DNA from: CAZUGO01 sp964619935 | GTDB taxonomy: Bacteria > Planctomycetota > Phycisphaerae > UBA1845 > CAIVHJ01 | Length of the DNA stretch: 64,000 bases | NCBI GenBank assembly: GCA_964619935.1 | Contig: CAZUGO010000030.1 | Span: 1 to 64,000 of the forward strand | Direction of reading: 5' to 3' | Part shown: piece after piece, positions 9,832 to 19,352 of the stretch | How the letters are laid out: every line of letters starts with the position of its first letter | Position numbering within the stretch: the first letter of the stretch is position 1 | Notes under the pieces: model-generated | Seen by the model: only the letters and a program-made list of their open reading frames with translations | Databases searched by the model: none | What the model was told of the DNA's origin: nothing | Position numbers and translations under genes: made by a program

Positions 9832-12800
9832 CTAGCGGAAGCGCGGCCCACCATCATCATCGTCGTCATCATCGCCGGGCAGGTCGTCGTCGTCATCGCC
9901 CGGCAGGTCGTCGTCGTCATCGCCTGGCAGGTCGTCGTCGTCATCGCCCGGCAGGTCGTCGTCGTCATCATCGTCGCCGGGCATCATCTCACAGCTATCC
10001 GGCCCGCAGACGGTACCGACACCGAGGAATTCACCGCCTCGAGCGAAACATTCGGCTTCGGTGACCTCGATGCACATGGCGCTGTCGCCATCATCATCGT
10101 CATCATCATCGTCACCGTCCAGCAGCAATAGGGTGCCGCCGTCATCATCATCGTCATCATCGTCGTCGTCACCCACCACCGGAGGCAGGCAGCAGCCGCC
10201 GGTCCGATCGCAGATGCACTCGCCGCCGTCACAGAAGCAGCCGTCGGGGCACTCCAGCGCCTCGTTGAAGCAACCCGTTGCCGGATCGCAGCCGTCGATC
10301 GTGCAGGCATCGCCGTCATCGCAGTTGACCGGGGTACCCTGGCAGCGTCCGGCCACACAGGCATCGGTGGTACAGGCGTCGCCGTCATCACAGGTGACGG
10401 GCGTCGAGACGCAGCCACCCGCCGGATCGCAGCTGTCCACCGTGCAGGGGTCACCGTCATCGCAATCGATCGGGGCGACCACACAACCCAGCTCCGGATC
10501 GCAGCTGTCCGCGGTGCAGACATCGCCGTCATCGCAATCGATCGGCTGATGCAGGCAGCCACCGGCCGGATCACAACTGTCCGCCGTGCAGGCGTCGCCG
10601 TCGTCGCAGGAGATGGGCTCGTTGACACAGCCGCTCGCCGGATCACAACTGTCCACCGTGCAGACATCCTGATCATCGCAGTCGATCGGCGTGTTCACGC
10701 AGCCGCTCGCCGGATCACAACTGTCGGCAGTGCAGGCGTCCAGGTCATCGCAAGCCGTCGGGTCCACCTTGTTGGTGCACTGCCCGCGGAAGCAGGCGTC
10801 GATGGTGCAGTCCACACCATCGTCACAGTCGACCGGCGCGTTCACGCAGCCGCTCGCCGGATCACAACTGTCCACCGTGCAGGCATCGGCATCGTCGCAA
10901 TCGATCGGATCATTGACGCAGCCGCTCGCCGGATCACAACTGTCGGCGGTGCAGGCATCGTCGTCGTCGCAATCGATCGGATCATTGACGCAGCCGCTCG
11001 CCGGATCGCAACTGTCGGCGGTGCAGGCATCGTCATCGTCGCAATCGATCGGATCATTGACGCAGCCGCTCGCCGGATCACAAGTGTCCTCGGTGCAGGC
11101 ATCGTCTTCGTCGCAATCGATCGGATCATTGACGCAGCCGCTCGCCGGGTCGCAACTGTCGGCCGTGCAGGCGTCCTGGTCATCGCACGCCGTCGGGTCC
11201 ACCTTGTTGGTGCACTGACCGCGGAAGCAGGTGTCGATGGTGCAATCCACACCATCGTCACAGTCGACCGGCGTGTTCACGCAACCACTGGCCGGATCGC
11301 AACTGTCGGTGGTGCAGGCGTCCTGGTCGTCACAATCCACCGGTGCATTGACGCAGCCGCTCGCCGGATCGCAACTGTCGGTGGTGCAGACGTTCTGGTC
11401 GTCACAATCCACCGGGGTATTGACGCAGCCGCTCGCCGGATCGCAACTGTCAGCCGTGCAGGCATCCTGATCATCGCAGTCGATCGGCGTGTTCACGCAA
11501 CCGCTCGCCGGATCGCAACTGTCGGTGGTGCAGGCATCCTGATCATCGCAGTCGACCGGCGTGTGCACGCAGCCGCTCGCCGGGTCGCAACTGTCGGCCG
11601 TGCAGGCGTCCTGATCATCGCAGTCGACCGGCGTGTTCACGCAGCCGCTGGCCGGGTCGCAACTGTCGGCCGTGCAGGCGTCCTGATCATCGCAGTCGAC
11701 CGGCGTGTGCACGCAGCCCTCGACCGCATCGCAGCTATCCTTGGTGCAAGCGTCCTGATCGTCGCAGTCCACCGGCTCGGAGACGCAGTCGCCGGTCTGC
11801 GGGTCACAAGTGTCGTCCGTGCAGCCGTCCTTGTCGTCGCAGTCAATCAACTCGTGGTCGCACACGCCGGCCACGCAGGAATCCGTGGTGCACGGATCGC
11901 TGTCATCGCAATCCTCGTCGATGGCACACTCGCCGACCAGCACGCACTCGCCGTTCTGACACACCTGGCCGTCCGGGCACTGCACCGGAACGCTGGCACA
12001 ACCGGTTGCCGGATCGCAACTGTCGGTGGTGCAGGCATCGTCATCGTCGCAATCGACTGGACCATGGACGCAACCGCTCGCAGGATCGCAACTGTCGGCG
12101 GTGCAGGCGTCGGCATCGTCGCAATCGATGGGCGTGTTCTCGCAGATGCCGACGTTGCAAACGTCAGTGGTGCAGGCGTCGTCATCGTTGCACTCGTCAT
12201 CGACCGTGCACTCGGCGGCAGGAACGCAGATGCCGTTCTCGCAGACCTGGCCGTCGGGGCATTGCACCGGAACGCTGGCACAACCGGTTGCCGGATCGCA
12301 ACTGTCGATGGTGCAGGCATCGAAATCGTTGCAATCGACGGCCGTGTTCTCGCAGACGCCGTCGCTGCAGACGTCAGCGGTACAGCCGTTGCCGTCGTCG
12401 CACTCCTCATCGGTGGTACATCCGCCGACCGCGAAGCAGTCGAAGCTCAGGTCCACCTGGACCAGGCCGTTGTTGAAGAACACCGCAACGTCGCCGCCGA
12501 TGCTGGCACCGGTCGGCGCACTCAACTGGGCAATCAAGGCCCGCTGGTCGGCGTCGACCGCGCCTTGACCACTCGGCGGGTTGTTGCAGAACCAGCCGCC
12601 CAGCAGGGGACCGCCGCCGTTGAACGAACCCCCGTTAAAATCGGGGTCCAGCGTGGTGCAGTCGATCCCGCCGATGGCCAGGCTCTTGAAGTTGATGGTC
12701 ACAAAGCTGTCGCAGGCCAGGTCCGGAAAGAGCCCCAGGAAGATGTCGCTGGGTGCCGTGTTCGAACCGCCCATGGCCGCCGGGAACTGGAAGAAGCCCC

Positions 12801-13029
12801 CGGGAGCGTCGGTGGCGATGTTCGCGAACCCCGCGCTCAACAAGAGGTCGCCCGGATCGTCGAACGCGACATAGACGTTGCACACGTCTATGCCCGCAGT
12901 CGCCGCGCAGGCAAGGTCCGCGGTCTTGATTTCGGTCTGGATCTCCGTGGGATCGGCCTGGGCCGCCCTTGAAGCAATCAAGCCCGTACAACAGGCACAC
13001 AGGACTAGTGACTTCAATACGCCCTTCAT
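9832..13029 (-). CDS. Large secreted Cys/Asp-rich repeat protein with poly-Asp tail
   Basis: About 1065 residues. The ATG at 13029 is chosen because GGGAG lies 6 nt upstream, giving MKGVLKSLVLCACCTGLIAS, a signal peptide ending near AQA. Residues about 35-210 form the planctomycete-type N-terminal domain shared with the gene at 1-1908. They are followed by roughly 30 Cys/Asp repeat units (CDDxDACTxDSCDPASGC) and several interspersed CPDGQVC variants. The C-terminal region alternates Asp runs (up to about 10 in a row) with PGDDDD-LPGD repeats. It is likely extracellular, disulfide-bonded and cation-binding. No function is known. It is the inverted paralogue of the gene at the window start. Confidence 0.85.
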   Translation of the reverse strand: MKGVLKSLVLCACCTGLIASRAAQADPTEIQTEIKTADLACAATAGIDVCNVYVAFDDPGDLLLSAGFANIATDAPGGFFQFPAAMGGSNTAPSDIFLGLFPDLACDSFVTINFKSLAIGGIDCTTLDPDFNGGSFNGGGPLLGGWFCNNPPSGQGAVDADQRALIAQLSAPTGASIGGDVAVFFNNGLVQVDLSFDCFAVGGCTTDEECDDGNGCTADVCSDGVCENTAVDCNDFDACTIDSCDPATGCASVPVQCPDGQVCENGICVPAAECTVDDECNDDDACTTDVCNVGICENTPIDCDDADACTADSCDPASGCVHGPVDCDDDDACTTDSCDPATGCASVPVQCPDGQVCQNGECVLVGECAIDEDCDDSDPCTTDSCVAGVCDHELIDCDDKDGCTDDTCDPQTGDCVSEPVDCDDQDACTKDSCDAVEGCVHTPVDCDDQDACTADSCDPASGCVNTPVDCDDQDACTADSCDPASGCVHTPVDCDDQDACTTDSCDPASGCVNTPIDCDDQDACTADSCDPASGCVNTPVDCDDQNVCTTDSCDPASGCVNAPVDCDDQDACTTDSCDPASGCVNTPVDCDDGVDCTIDTCFRGQCTNKVDPTACDDQDACTADSCDPASGCVNDPIDCDEDDACTEDTCDPASGCVNDPIDCDDDDACTADSCDPASGCVNDPIDCDDDDACTADSCDPASGCVNDPIDCDDADACTVDSCDPASGCVNAPVDCDDGVDCTIDACFRGQCTNKVDPTACDDLDACTADSCDPASGCVNTPIDCDDQDVCTVDSCDPASGCVNEPISCDDGDACTADSCDPAGGCLHQPIDCDDGDVCTADSCDPELGCVVAPIDCDDGDPCTVDSCDPAGGCVSTPVTCDDGDACTTDACVAGRCQGTPVNCDDGDACTIDGCDPATGCFNEALECPDGCFCDGGECICDRTGGCCLPPVVGDDDDDDDDDDGGTLLLLDGDDDDDDDDGDSAMCIEVTEAECFARGGEFLGVGTVCGPDSCEMMPGDDDDDDDLPGDDDDDLPGDDDDDLPGDDDDDLPGDDDDDDDGGPRFR

Positions 13030-13675
13030 GTCTACTCCCTTCCAATGGTTCTTCACTCATTCGTCTCCGACACATTTCACCACCAATGAGTGGCCAGATG
13101 GTGAAAGCCGCAAGTGTTCCAGAATTCCTAAATTGTGTTCACCGGATAGGCCGGTACACGCGTTGGGCAACTGCCCAATTTGAAGTAGTAACGGTGAGGT
13201 ATGTGACCGATCGCCATTCTAACCCGACCCTTGGCTCGATTACCAGATGGGAAAACAAAAAATCGGGATTCATTAGAGCCGTTCACATTGGGATGGAATC
13301 ACTTGCGTGAGCGGCCCGGCGGCGCTCAATCACGCATCATGAATTCAGTAGACACTTTGCGCATCCGGGTGAGCCAGGACCCCACCGGGCGCCCGCCCGC
13401 AGCACATGCAAACGGACGCCAAACACGGCGGATGTCTTGCAAACCGGCCGGCAGCTCCGTACCCTGCTGAAGATTGGGCAGGGTGCAACCCGAACGCGGC
13501 CCGGGGGACCCCGCGGGCGGTCCCTGGGACCTCGTGGAACGGCTTGGAAACCCCACAGCCCGACCTCCGCTCGCTGCAGGGGCAGCGGTCCGTTTACGGC
13601 AAACTGGCGAATCAACCCGCCGCAACCGCCCGCTTGGCGGGTGGCGGCCCGGTACGGATAGAAGCTCACCACGGA
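13030..13675. other. Divergent intergenic region with a perfect palindrome
   Basis: These 646 bp separate the minus-strand Cys-rich gene from the plus-strand lipid operon and should hold both promoters. No coding frame with credible motifs was seen. The first 250 bp are AT-richer than the flanks. A 16-bp palindrome lies at 13163-13178. I could not assign -35/-10 elements with confidence. Confidence 0.6.
13163..13178. repeat. Perfect palindrome, candidate operator
   Basis: Two 7-bp arms (TTGGGCA and TGCCCAA) flank a 2-bp spacer, about 135 bp upstream of the start codon at 13029. The symmetry fits a dimeric regulator site. The regulator is unknown. Confidence 0.5.
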
Positions 13676-14437
13676 ATGTTCCGAGCGACCTTGACCTTCG
13701 TGGCGGCCGTCACGCTGACCGTGCTGCTCGGCATCCCGGCACTGACCATCGGTCTGCTGCTGCCGCAACGGGCCTGCTTTGATCACCTATTTTACTGGTG
13801 GTCGTTTGGGATTGTAATGAGCGCCGGCGCTCGGGTGCTCGTGACCAACGACTCCGGTCACGACCTGGCCGAGCCCTGTTTTCTGGTCGGCAACCACCAA
13901 AGCGCTCTGGATATCCCGGCCATGGCGGTGGTGACCCGCGGCCGGGCGAGGTTCCTGGCCAAGCGGAGCCTGTTTCAGCTCCCGGTCATCGGTTGGTGCA
14001 TGAGCATCTACGGCTGCGTGCCCGTCGATCGAGGCAGTCCGCGAAAGACCCAAGGCACCCTGCAGGTCATGCTCGACCGCCTGAGGGCCAGGCGACAATT
14101 GATGCTGGTGTTCGCCGAAGGCACGCGGTCAACGACTGAAGCGATCCGACCCTTCAAACAGGGCAGCATGAATATCTGCCGCAAAGCCGGAATGCCGATC
14201 GTTCCGTTTGCCATCGAGGGCTCCTTGAAGGTGCATCAACGCGGCGTATTTCGAGTGCGGCCGGGAACGATCCAGGTGGCCTTGGGCCCGGCAATCCAGG
14301 TCAGCGAATTGTCCAATCACAATACCACCGATATCGCCAGGCGGGTGCAGGCCACGGTGGTCGGGCTGTACGAAAACCTGCAGGCGGATCGCCGGCGCAC
14401 CGCAGCGACCGCGGCGCCCCGCGAGGCAGGCTCATGA
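13676..14437 (+). CDS. PlsC-type 1-acyl-glycerol-3-phosphate acyltransferase
   Basis: A 253-residue membrane-associated acyltransferase. One hydrophobic N-terminal segment (about residues 5-30) is followed by the catalytic NHQSALD motif (HX4D, about residue 72) and FAEGTRS (about residue 146). Such enzymes acylate the sn-2 position of lysophosphatidic acid. The start at 13676 (MFRATLTF) gives the usual family length; the longer frame upstream adds a low-complexity segment. Its stop overlaps the next start (ATGA), placing it in the lipid operon. It resembles the PlsC-like member of the myxobacterial ether-lipid locus. Confidence 0.88.
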   Translation: MFRATLTFVAAVTLTVLLGIPALTIGLLLPQRACFDHLFYWWSFGIVMSAGARVLVTNDSGHDLAEPCFLVGNHQSALDIPAMAVVTRGRARFLAKRSLFQLPVIGWCMSIYGCVPVDRGSPRKTQGTLQVMLDRLRARRQLMLVFAEGTRSTTEAIRPFKQGSMNICRKAGMPIVPFAIEGSLKVHQRGVFRVRPGTIQVALGPAIQVSELSNHNTTDIARRVQATVVGLYENLQADRRRTAATAAPREAGS

Positions 14438-17400
14438 CCCCCGCCAACGCATCGGGCACCGGGCGCATCGCCGAGCGGCTCCGCGGACGCCGGCTGCTGG
14501 TCACCGGGGCCACCGGCCTGCTGGCCAAGGTGTTCGTCGAGAAGCTGCTGCGCAGCGTGCCGCAAGTCGGCGCCATCCGCTTGCTGGTGCGCGACCGCCC
14601 GGATGGAACGAGCGGCAGTACCCGCCTGCAGTCCGAGATCCTGGGCTCGTCGGCCTTTGATCGGCTGCGGGCCTTGCTGGGAGATGGCTTCGCGACCCTC
14701 GCGGCCGAAAAAATCCAGGTGGTCAACGGCGACCTCACCGCGCCACAACTGGGGCTGGACGATGCCCGGTACGCCGAACTGGCCGCCAACTGCGACCTGA
14801 TCGTCAATAGCGCCGCGGCGGTGACCTTCGACGAACGGCTGGATCTCGCCCTGCAGCTCAACGCCCTGGGTCCGAGCCAACTGCTGCAGCTCAGCCGCGA
14901 CGCCGGACACATTCCCGTGATGCAGGTGTCAACCTGCTACGTCAGCGGGCAGCGCAGCGGCGCGATCGCCGAAACCCTCAGCCCGCCGCCCGACGGTCGA
15001 TCCATCGACCTGGACCGGGTCATCGACCGCATGTCCCAGGGCTGCCGCCAGGTGAAGGCCCAATCTGAACTCGGCAGCGAAGACCAGCGCCGCCAACTGA
15101 TCGACCTCGGCATGGCCATCGCCCGGGAGCACGGCTGGAATGATACCTATACCTTCACAAAGTGGATTGGCGAGCAGTTGGTCGAACGCCAACGCGGCCC
15201 GATTCCGACGGTGATTCTGCGGCCGGCGATCATCGAAAGCAGTTATCGCGAACCCATGCCCGGGTGGATCGACGGGTTGCGCATGGCCGATCCGATGATC
15301 ATCGCCTTCGGGCGCGGCAAGCTCGGTGAGTTTCCGGCCGACCCCGAAGTCCCGATCGATCTGATCCCCGTGGACCTGGTGGCCAATGCCATGATCGCCA
15401 CGCTGCCCGAAGCGGCGGCCGGCCCCGGACTGCGGATCTACCAGGTCGCCAGCAGTCAGCGCCACCCGCTGCGGGTCTCCGAGCTGGCCCGCCACCTCAG
15501 CGCGGCCTTTCGGCGCTGGCCGATGGTTGACGATGCCGGCGCGGTCATCCGCCCAGGGGAATTCCGGCTGGTCCAGCGCAAGGCGTTTTTCGCCAAGTGG
15601 CAGGGCAAACTCAACCACGCCACCCGCTACCGCCGCCTGCTGGAACGGCTCCACCTGGCCCCGATGTACCGCCGCCGCCTGGCAACCCTGATCGCACAGA
15701 TCGAGCAGATCATCTATTTTGCCCGCATCTACTCCCCGTACACGCACCTGGACTGCCGCTTCTGCGTCGACCAGTTGCACGCCGTGACCGAGGCCTTGCA
15801 TCCCGACGATCGCCGCGAGTTCCCCGTGGACACCCGGGACATCGACTGGTCCGAGTACATCACCGGCCGGCACGTTCCGGGGTTAAGGCGGTACGTGCTG
15901 GGTGGCTACCAGAGCGTCGCCGGCCATCTCCCGCCGCCAATCCATCGTCCGCGGCACGAGTTGACCTTGCGGCGGATTCGACAGGAGCACACCACGATCT
16001 TCGGCGTCTTTCAGGCGGTGGCCGAGTTGTGTGCCGACAAGCCGGCGCTGCAAATCTGCCGCGGCGGCCGCTGGATCCGCTACACCTACGGCGAAGCCCT
16101 GGACGCCAGCGCCGCGGTGGCCCGCCGGCTGCAGGAGCACAACCTGCAACCCGGCGACCGCCTGGTGCTGTGTGCGGACAACGCACCGGAGTGGGGCTTG
16201 GTCTACCTGGCGGCCATGCGCTGCGGACTTACGGTGGTTCCACTCGATCCGCAGCAGCCGGCCGCGGAGCTGCTGGACTGCGCCCGCATTGCCGGGGCCC
16301 GCCTGATCTGTGCGGACCGCCGGATCGCCGAATCCCTGAGCGCTGCGGCCCAGGACGGCGCCACGCCGCCATGGTCCGGACCGATGCGGGTGATCGATGA
16401 ATCGCTGGTCCCTCCGCCCGGCGCGGCCCGCGATCCGGGTCCGCCGGCCGCCGCAACCCCGGCCGATGCCTTGGCATCCATCCTGTTTACCTCCGGCACC
16501 ACTGTCGCCCCCAAGGCCGTGCCGCTGACCCACGGGAACCTGCTGGCCAACGCCCGGGCCATGCTGAAGATCCATCGCTTGCGCTCCAACGAACGCTTCT
16601 GCTCGGTGTTGCCGCTGTATCATGCGTTCGAGTTCACCTGCGGTTTTCTGGTTCCGCTGTGCATCGGCGCGACCATCACCTATGTCGAAGAACTGAAGGC
16701 CCCGCGGGTGCTGGACGCCCTCCAGGCATCGCGGGCCACCATCATGCTTGCCGTGCCGCGGCTGCTCAAACTGTTCCACGACGGTATCCAGAGCCAAGTC
16801 GCCCAGTCCGGCGCGGTCACCCGAGCCGCGTTCAAAGGCTGTGGGCGGCTGTCCGACCTGTCGGGCCATCGTCTGGGGCCGCTGCTCTATCGCGCCGTTC
16901 ACCGCCGTTTCGGCGGGCACTTCCGCAAGTTCATTTCCGGCGGCTCGGCACTGGACCCCGAGTTGTACCACGCCTTCACGCGCATGGGCTTCGAAGTCTA
17001 TGAAGGTTACGGCTTGACCGAAACCGCCCCGGTGCTCACCGTCAATCCGGCGGGCCGCAGCAGACCCGGGTCGATCGGGGTGGCGCTGCCGGGCGTCAAC
17101 CTGGACATCAGGAATGCCAACGCCGAAGGCATCGGTGAGTTGTGGGCCCAAGGACCCAACGTCATGCAGGGATACCTGGACAACCCCGAAGCCACCGCCG
17201 AGGTCCTGCGCCAGGGCTGGTTCCGCACCGGCGACCTGGTCCGCCGGGACCGCGACGGCTACTACACCATCACCGGCCGGGTCAAGGACATGATCGTCAC
17301 CGAAGCCGGCAAGAACGTGTATCCCGACGAGGTCGAGGTCCGCTACAAGGACCTCCCCTACGTCAAGGAGTTGTGCGTCCTGGGCATGCCCAGCGCCGGT

Positions 17401-18666
17401 GGCATGGGCGAATCGGTCCATGCCGTGGTCATTCCCGACTACGAAACCGCGCCTGCATTGGACCGCTCAGCCGTTGAGCGCGGCATTCGCGAGGCGGCCG
17501 CCGGGATCGCCGCCTCCATCCCGGCGCACCAGCGGATCCAATCGATGCACTTCTGGAAGACCGAATTGCCCAAGACTTCGACCCTCAAAGCCAAACGCGG
17601 GGTGATCCGCGACATGCTGCTCGGCGGAACCACCACGTCCACCGGGCGGTCCACCCACCGGACCGCCGAACGGCCGGCCGGTGCCCTGACCGACCAACAG
17701 CGCTTCGTGCGGCGGGTGCTGGCCCAACTGACCCGGGAATCAGAACACGCCATCCACCCGGATACCCACCTGCTGTTGGACCTCGGGCTGGACAGCTTGA
17801 TGAAGCTACAGCTCATCGGCGAATTGGAGGCCCACTTCGGCGTCACCTGCACCAATGAGCAGGCTTCGGCGCTGGCCCGGGTCGGCGATCTGGACAAGCT
17901 CGTCGGCGACCGGCCGCAGATCCGCGGCAAATCGGCCGCCACCGCGCCCTGGAAGGAACGACCCGCGGCTGGAACCACCGCACCGCTGGCCGCGAACGGG
18001 GCCATGGGCCTGCCGCTGCACTCGGCCCGCTGGGCCACCCGCACCGGGCTGGCGGTCATGCTGAACTCATATATCCGGGTGCGCGGCCGGCAGGTACGCA
18101 ACATCCCGGCTCACGGACCCTTTCTGCTGGTGGCCAACCACTCCAGCCACCTGGACGCGGTGTCCGTCCTGACGGCCATCGCCAACCGCCGGCGGGTGTG
18201 GGTGGCCGGTGCCGAAGACTATTTCTTCAACACCCGGGCCAAGAGCTGGATCTTCGGGCGGCTGCTCGACACCATCCCGTTCGATCGCTTCTCCGAAGGC
18301 TATGAAGGATTGCGGCGCTGCCTGGAGCGCCTGGGCCAAGGCGACGGGCTGCTGTTCTTCCCCGAGGGCACCCGCTCCGTCGACGGGCGCATGGCGGAAT
18401 TCAAGATCGGCGCGGCGCTGATGGCCGTCGAATCCGGAGCGGTGGTGATTCCGACATACATCGGCAATGCCTTCGCGCTGCTGCCCAAGGGACGGCGGCT
18501 GGCCAAACCCGGCGTCATCCGCGTGACCTTCGGCAACCCGATCGACCCGGCCGCATGGCAGTGCCCTGACGACCTCAACCGCCAGTACCAACGGTATCGC
18601 GAGATGACCGCCCACATCCAGGATCGTGTCCGCGAGCTGGCCGGCCCGGCGGAGTCGCGACCATGA
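14434..18666 (+). CDS. ElbD-like multidomain enzyme: acyl reductase, AMP-ligase, ACP, acyltransferase
   Basis: A 1410-residue fusion. (1) An NAD(P)-binding fatty-acyl reductase/male-sterility-like domain covers about residues 15-500, with GATGLL near 25, VSTCY, and YTFTK near 238. (2) An AMP-forming acyl ligase covers about 515-1040, with FTSGTTVAPK near 684, YGLTETAP and RTGDL. (3) An acyl carrier domain has the phosphopantetheine Ser in LGLDSLMKLQ, about residue 1120. (4) A C-terminal PlsC domain has NHSSHLD near 1235 and FPEGTRS near 1309. This order recalls ElbD, the multifunctional enzyme of myxobacterial ether-lipid synthesis. Activation of a fatty acid, tethering to ACP and reduction to alcohol or aldehyde for an alkyl-glycerol lipid is inferred. 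It has four-base overlaps with both neighbours. Confidence 0.88.
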   Translation: MTPANASGTGRIAERLRGRRLLVTGATGLLAKVFVEKLLRSVPQVGAIRLLVRDRPDGTSGSTRLQSEILGSSAFDRLRALLGDGFATLAAEKIQVVNGDLTAPQLGLDDARYAELAANCDLIVNSAAAVTFDERLDLALQLNALGPSQLLQLSRDAGHIPVMQVSTCYVSGQRSGAIAETLSPPPDGRSIDLDRVIDRMSQGCRQVKAQSELGSEDQRRQLIDLGMAIAREHGWNDTYTFTKWIGEQLVERQRGPIPTVILRPAIIESSYREPMPGWIDGLRMADPMIIAFGRGKLGEFPADPEVPIDLIPVDLVANAMIATLPEAAAGPGLRIYQVASSQRHPLRVSELARHLSAAFRRWPMVDDAGAVIRPGEFRLVQRKAFFAKWQGKLNHATRYRRLLERLHLAPMYRRRLATLIAQIEQIIYFARIYSPYTHLDCRFCVDQLHAVTEALHPDDRREFPVDTRDIDWSEYITGRHVPGLRRYVLGGYQSVAGHLPPPIHRPRHELTLRRIRQEHTTIFGVFQAVAELCADKPALQICRGGRWIRYTYGEALDASAAVARRLQEHNLQPGDRLVLCADNAPEWGLVYLAAMRCGLTVVPLDPQQPAAELLDCARIAGARLICADRRIAESLSAAAQDGATPPWSGPMRVIDESLVPPPGAARDPGPPAAATPADALASILFTSGTTVAPKAVPLTHGNLLANARAMLKIHRLRSNERFCSVLPLYHAFEFTCGFLVPLCIGATITYVEELKAPRVLDALQASRATIMLAVPRLLKLFHDGIQSQVAQSGAVTRAAFKGCGRLSDLSGHRLGPLLYRAVHRRFGGHFRKFISGGSALDPELYHAFTRMGFEVYEGYGLTETAPVLTVNPAGRSRPGSIGVALPGVNLDIRNANAEGIGELWAQGPNVMQGYLDNPEATAEVLRQGWFRTGDLVRRDRDGYYTITGRVKDMIVTEAGKNVYPDEVEVRYKDLPYVKELCVLGMPSAGGMGESVHAVVIPDYETAPALDRSAVERGIREAAAGIAASIPAHQRIQSMHFWKTELPKTSTLKAKRGVIRDMLLGGTTTSTGRSTHRTAERPAGALTDQQRFVRRVLAQLTRESEHAIHPDTHLLLDLGLDSLMKLQLIGELEAHFGVTCTNEQASALARVGDLDKLVGDRPQIRGKSAATAPWKERPAAGTTAPLAANGAMGLPLHSARWATRTGLAVMLNSYIRVRGRQVRNIPAHGPFLLVANHSSHLDAVSVLTAIANRRRVWVAGAEDYFFNTRAKSWIFGRLLDTIPFDRFSEGYEGLRRCLERLGQGDGLLFFPEGTRSVDGRMAEFKIGAALMAVESGAVVIPTYIGNAFALLPKGRRLAKPGVIRVTFGNPIDPAAWQCPDDLNRQYQRYREMTAHIQDRVRELAGPAESRP

Positions 18667-19352
18667 CCGCCGCAGCAGCCTTCTTCGACGTCGACGGCAC
18701 CTTGATCGGCAAGCATATCGTACACCAGTACATTTATATCCGCCGGCGACTGATGACCCCGTTGCTCAGGCCGTGGTGGACGTTCGGGTTCTATCTGCTC
18801 AAGGGCCCCTACTACAAGCTGCTCGATCGCCGCAGCCGCACCCGCCTCAACGTGGTGTTCTACCGCAGCTACGCCGGGATGAATGCCACGGCGGTCCGCG
18901 GGTGCGTCGCGGACTGTTTCGAAGATCTGCTGCGCCCCAACCTGTTCGAGGAAGCCACCCGCTGCATTGCCGAACATCGCCAGGCCGGCCGCCGCATCGT
19001 GCTGGTCACCGGCTCCATCGACTTCATCATCCAGCCCTTGGCCCGCCACCTGCAGGCGGATGCCGTTCTGGCACCACAACTCCTGGAATCGCAAGGTCGA
19101 TTCACCGGCGAGTTGGACGGCCCGCCGGTCGGCGAAATGGAAAAAGCTCGGCGCGTTCGCGCCTACGCCCAAGCCCGGGCACTGGACCTGCAGGCCTGCT
19201 TCGCGTACGGCGACAGCATCGCCGACCTGCCCATGCTCCAGGAGGTAGGCCACCCCCACGTCGTCAATCCGGACCACGCCCTCGCCGACACCGCCCGGGA
19301 GTTCGGCTGGCCCACCTGCCGCTGGACCACCAACGGCGGAGGTCGGGCATGA
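18663..19352 (+). CDS. HAD superfamily IB phosphatase
   Basis: A 229-residue HAD hydrolase. Motif I is FFDVDGTL (nucleophile Asp near residue 9), motif II is VTGS (about 119) and motif III-IV is FAYGDSIADLPML (about 182), placing it in the SerB/CicA-like IB group. In this operon it could remove phosphate from a lipid intermediate, as HAD proteins do in other glycerolipid pathways. The substrate is inferred from context only. It starts with an ATGA overlap to the ElbD-like gene and ends with one into the dehydrogenase. Confidence 0.85.
   Translation: MTAAAAFFDVDGTLIGKHIVHQYIYIRRRLMTPLLRPWWTFGFYLLKGPYYKLLDRRSRTRLNVVFYRSYAGMNATAVRGCVADCFEDLLRPNLFEEATRCIAEHRQAGRRIVLVTGSIDFIIQPLARHLQADAVLAPQLLESQGRFTGELDGPPVGEMEKARRVRAYAQARALDLQACFAYGDSIADLPMLQEVGHPHVVNPDHALADTAREFGWPTCRWTTNGGGRA

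Noticed and set aside
10549..12972. An 807-codon open frame antisense to the Cys-rich repeat gene (a similar one lies at 85-1461)
   Set aside because: The repeated Asp/Cys/Thr codons of the true gene produce a stop-free, repetitive Ala/Val/Gly opposite frame. There is no signal peptide or domain.
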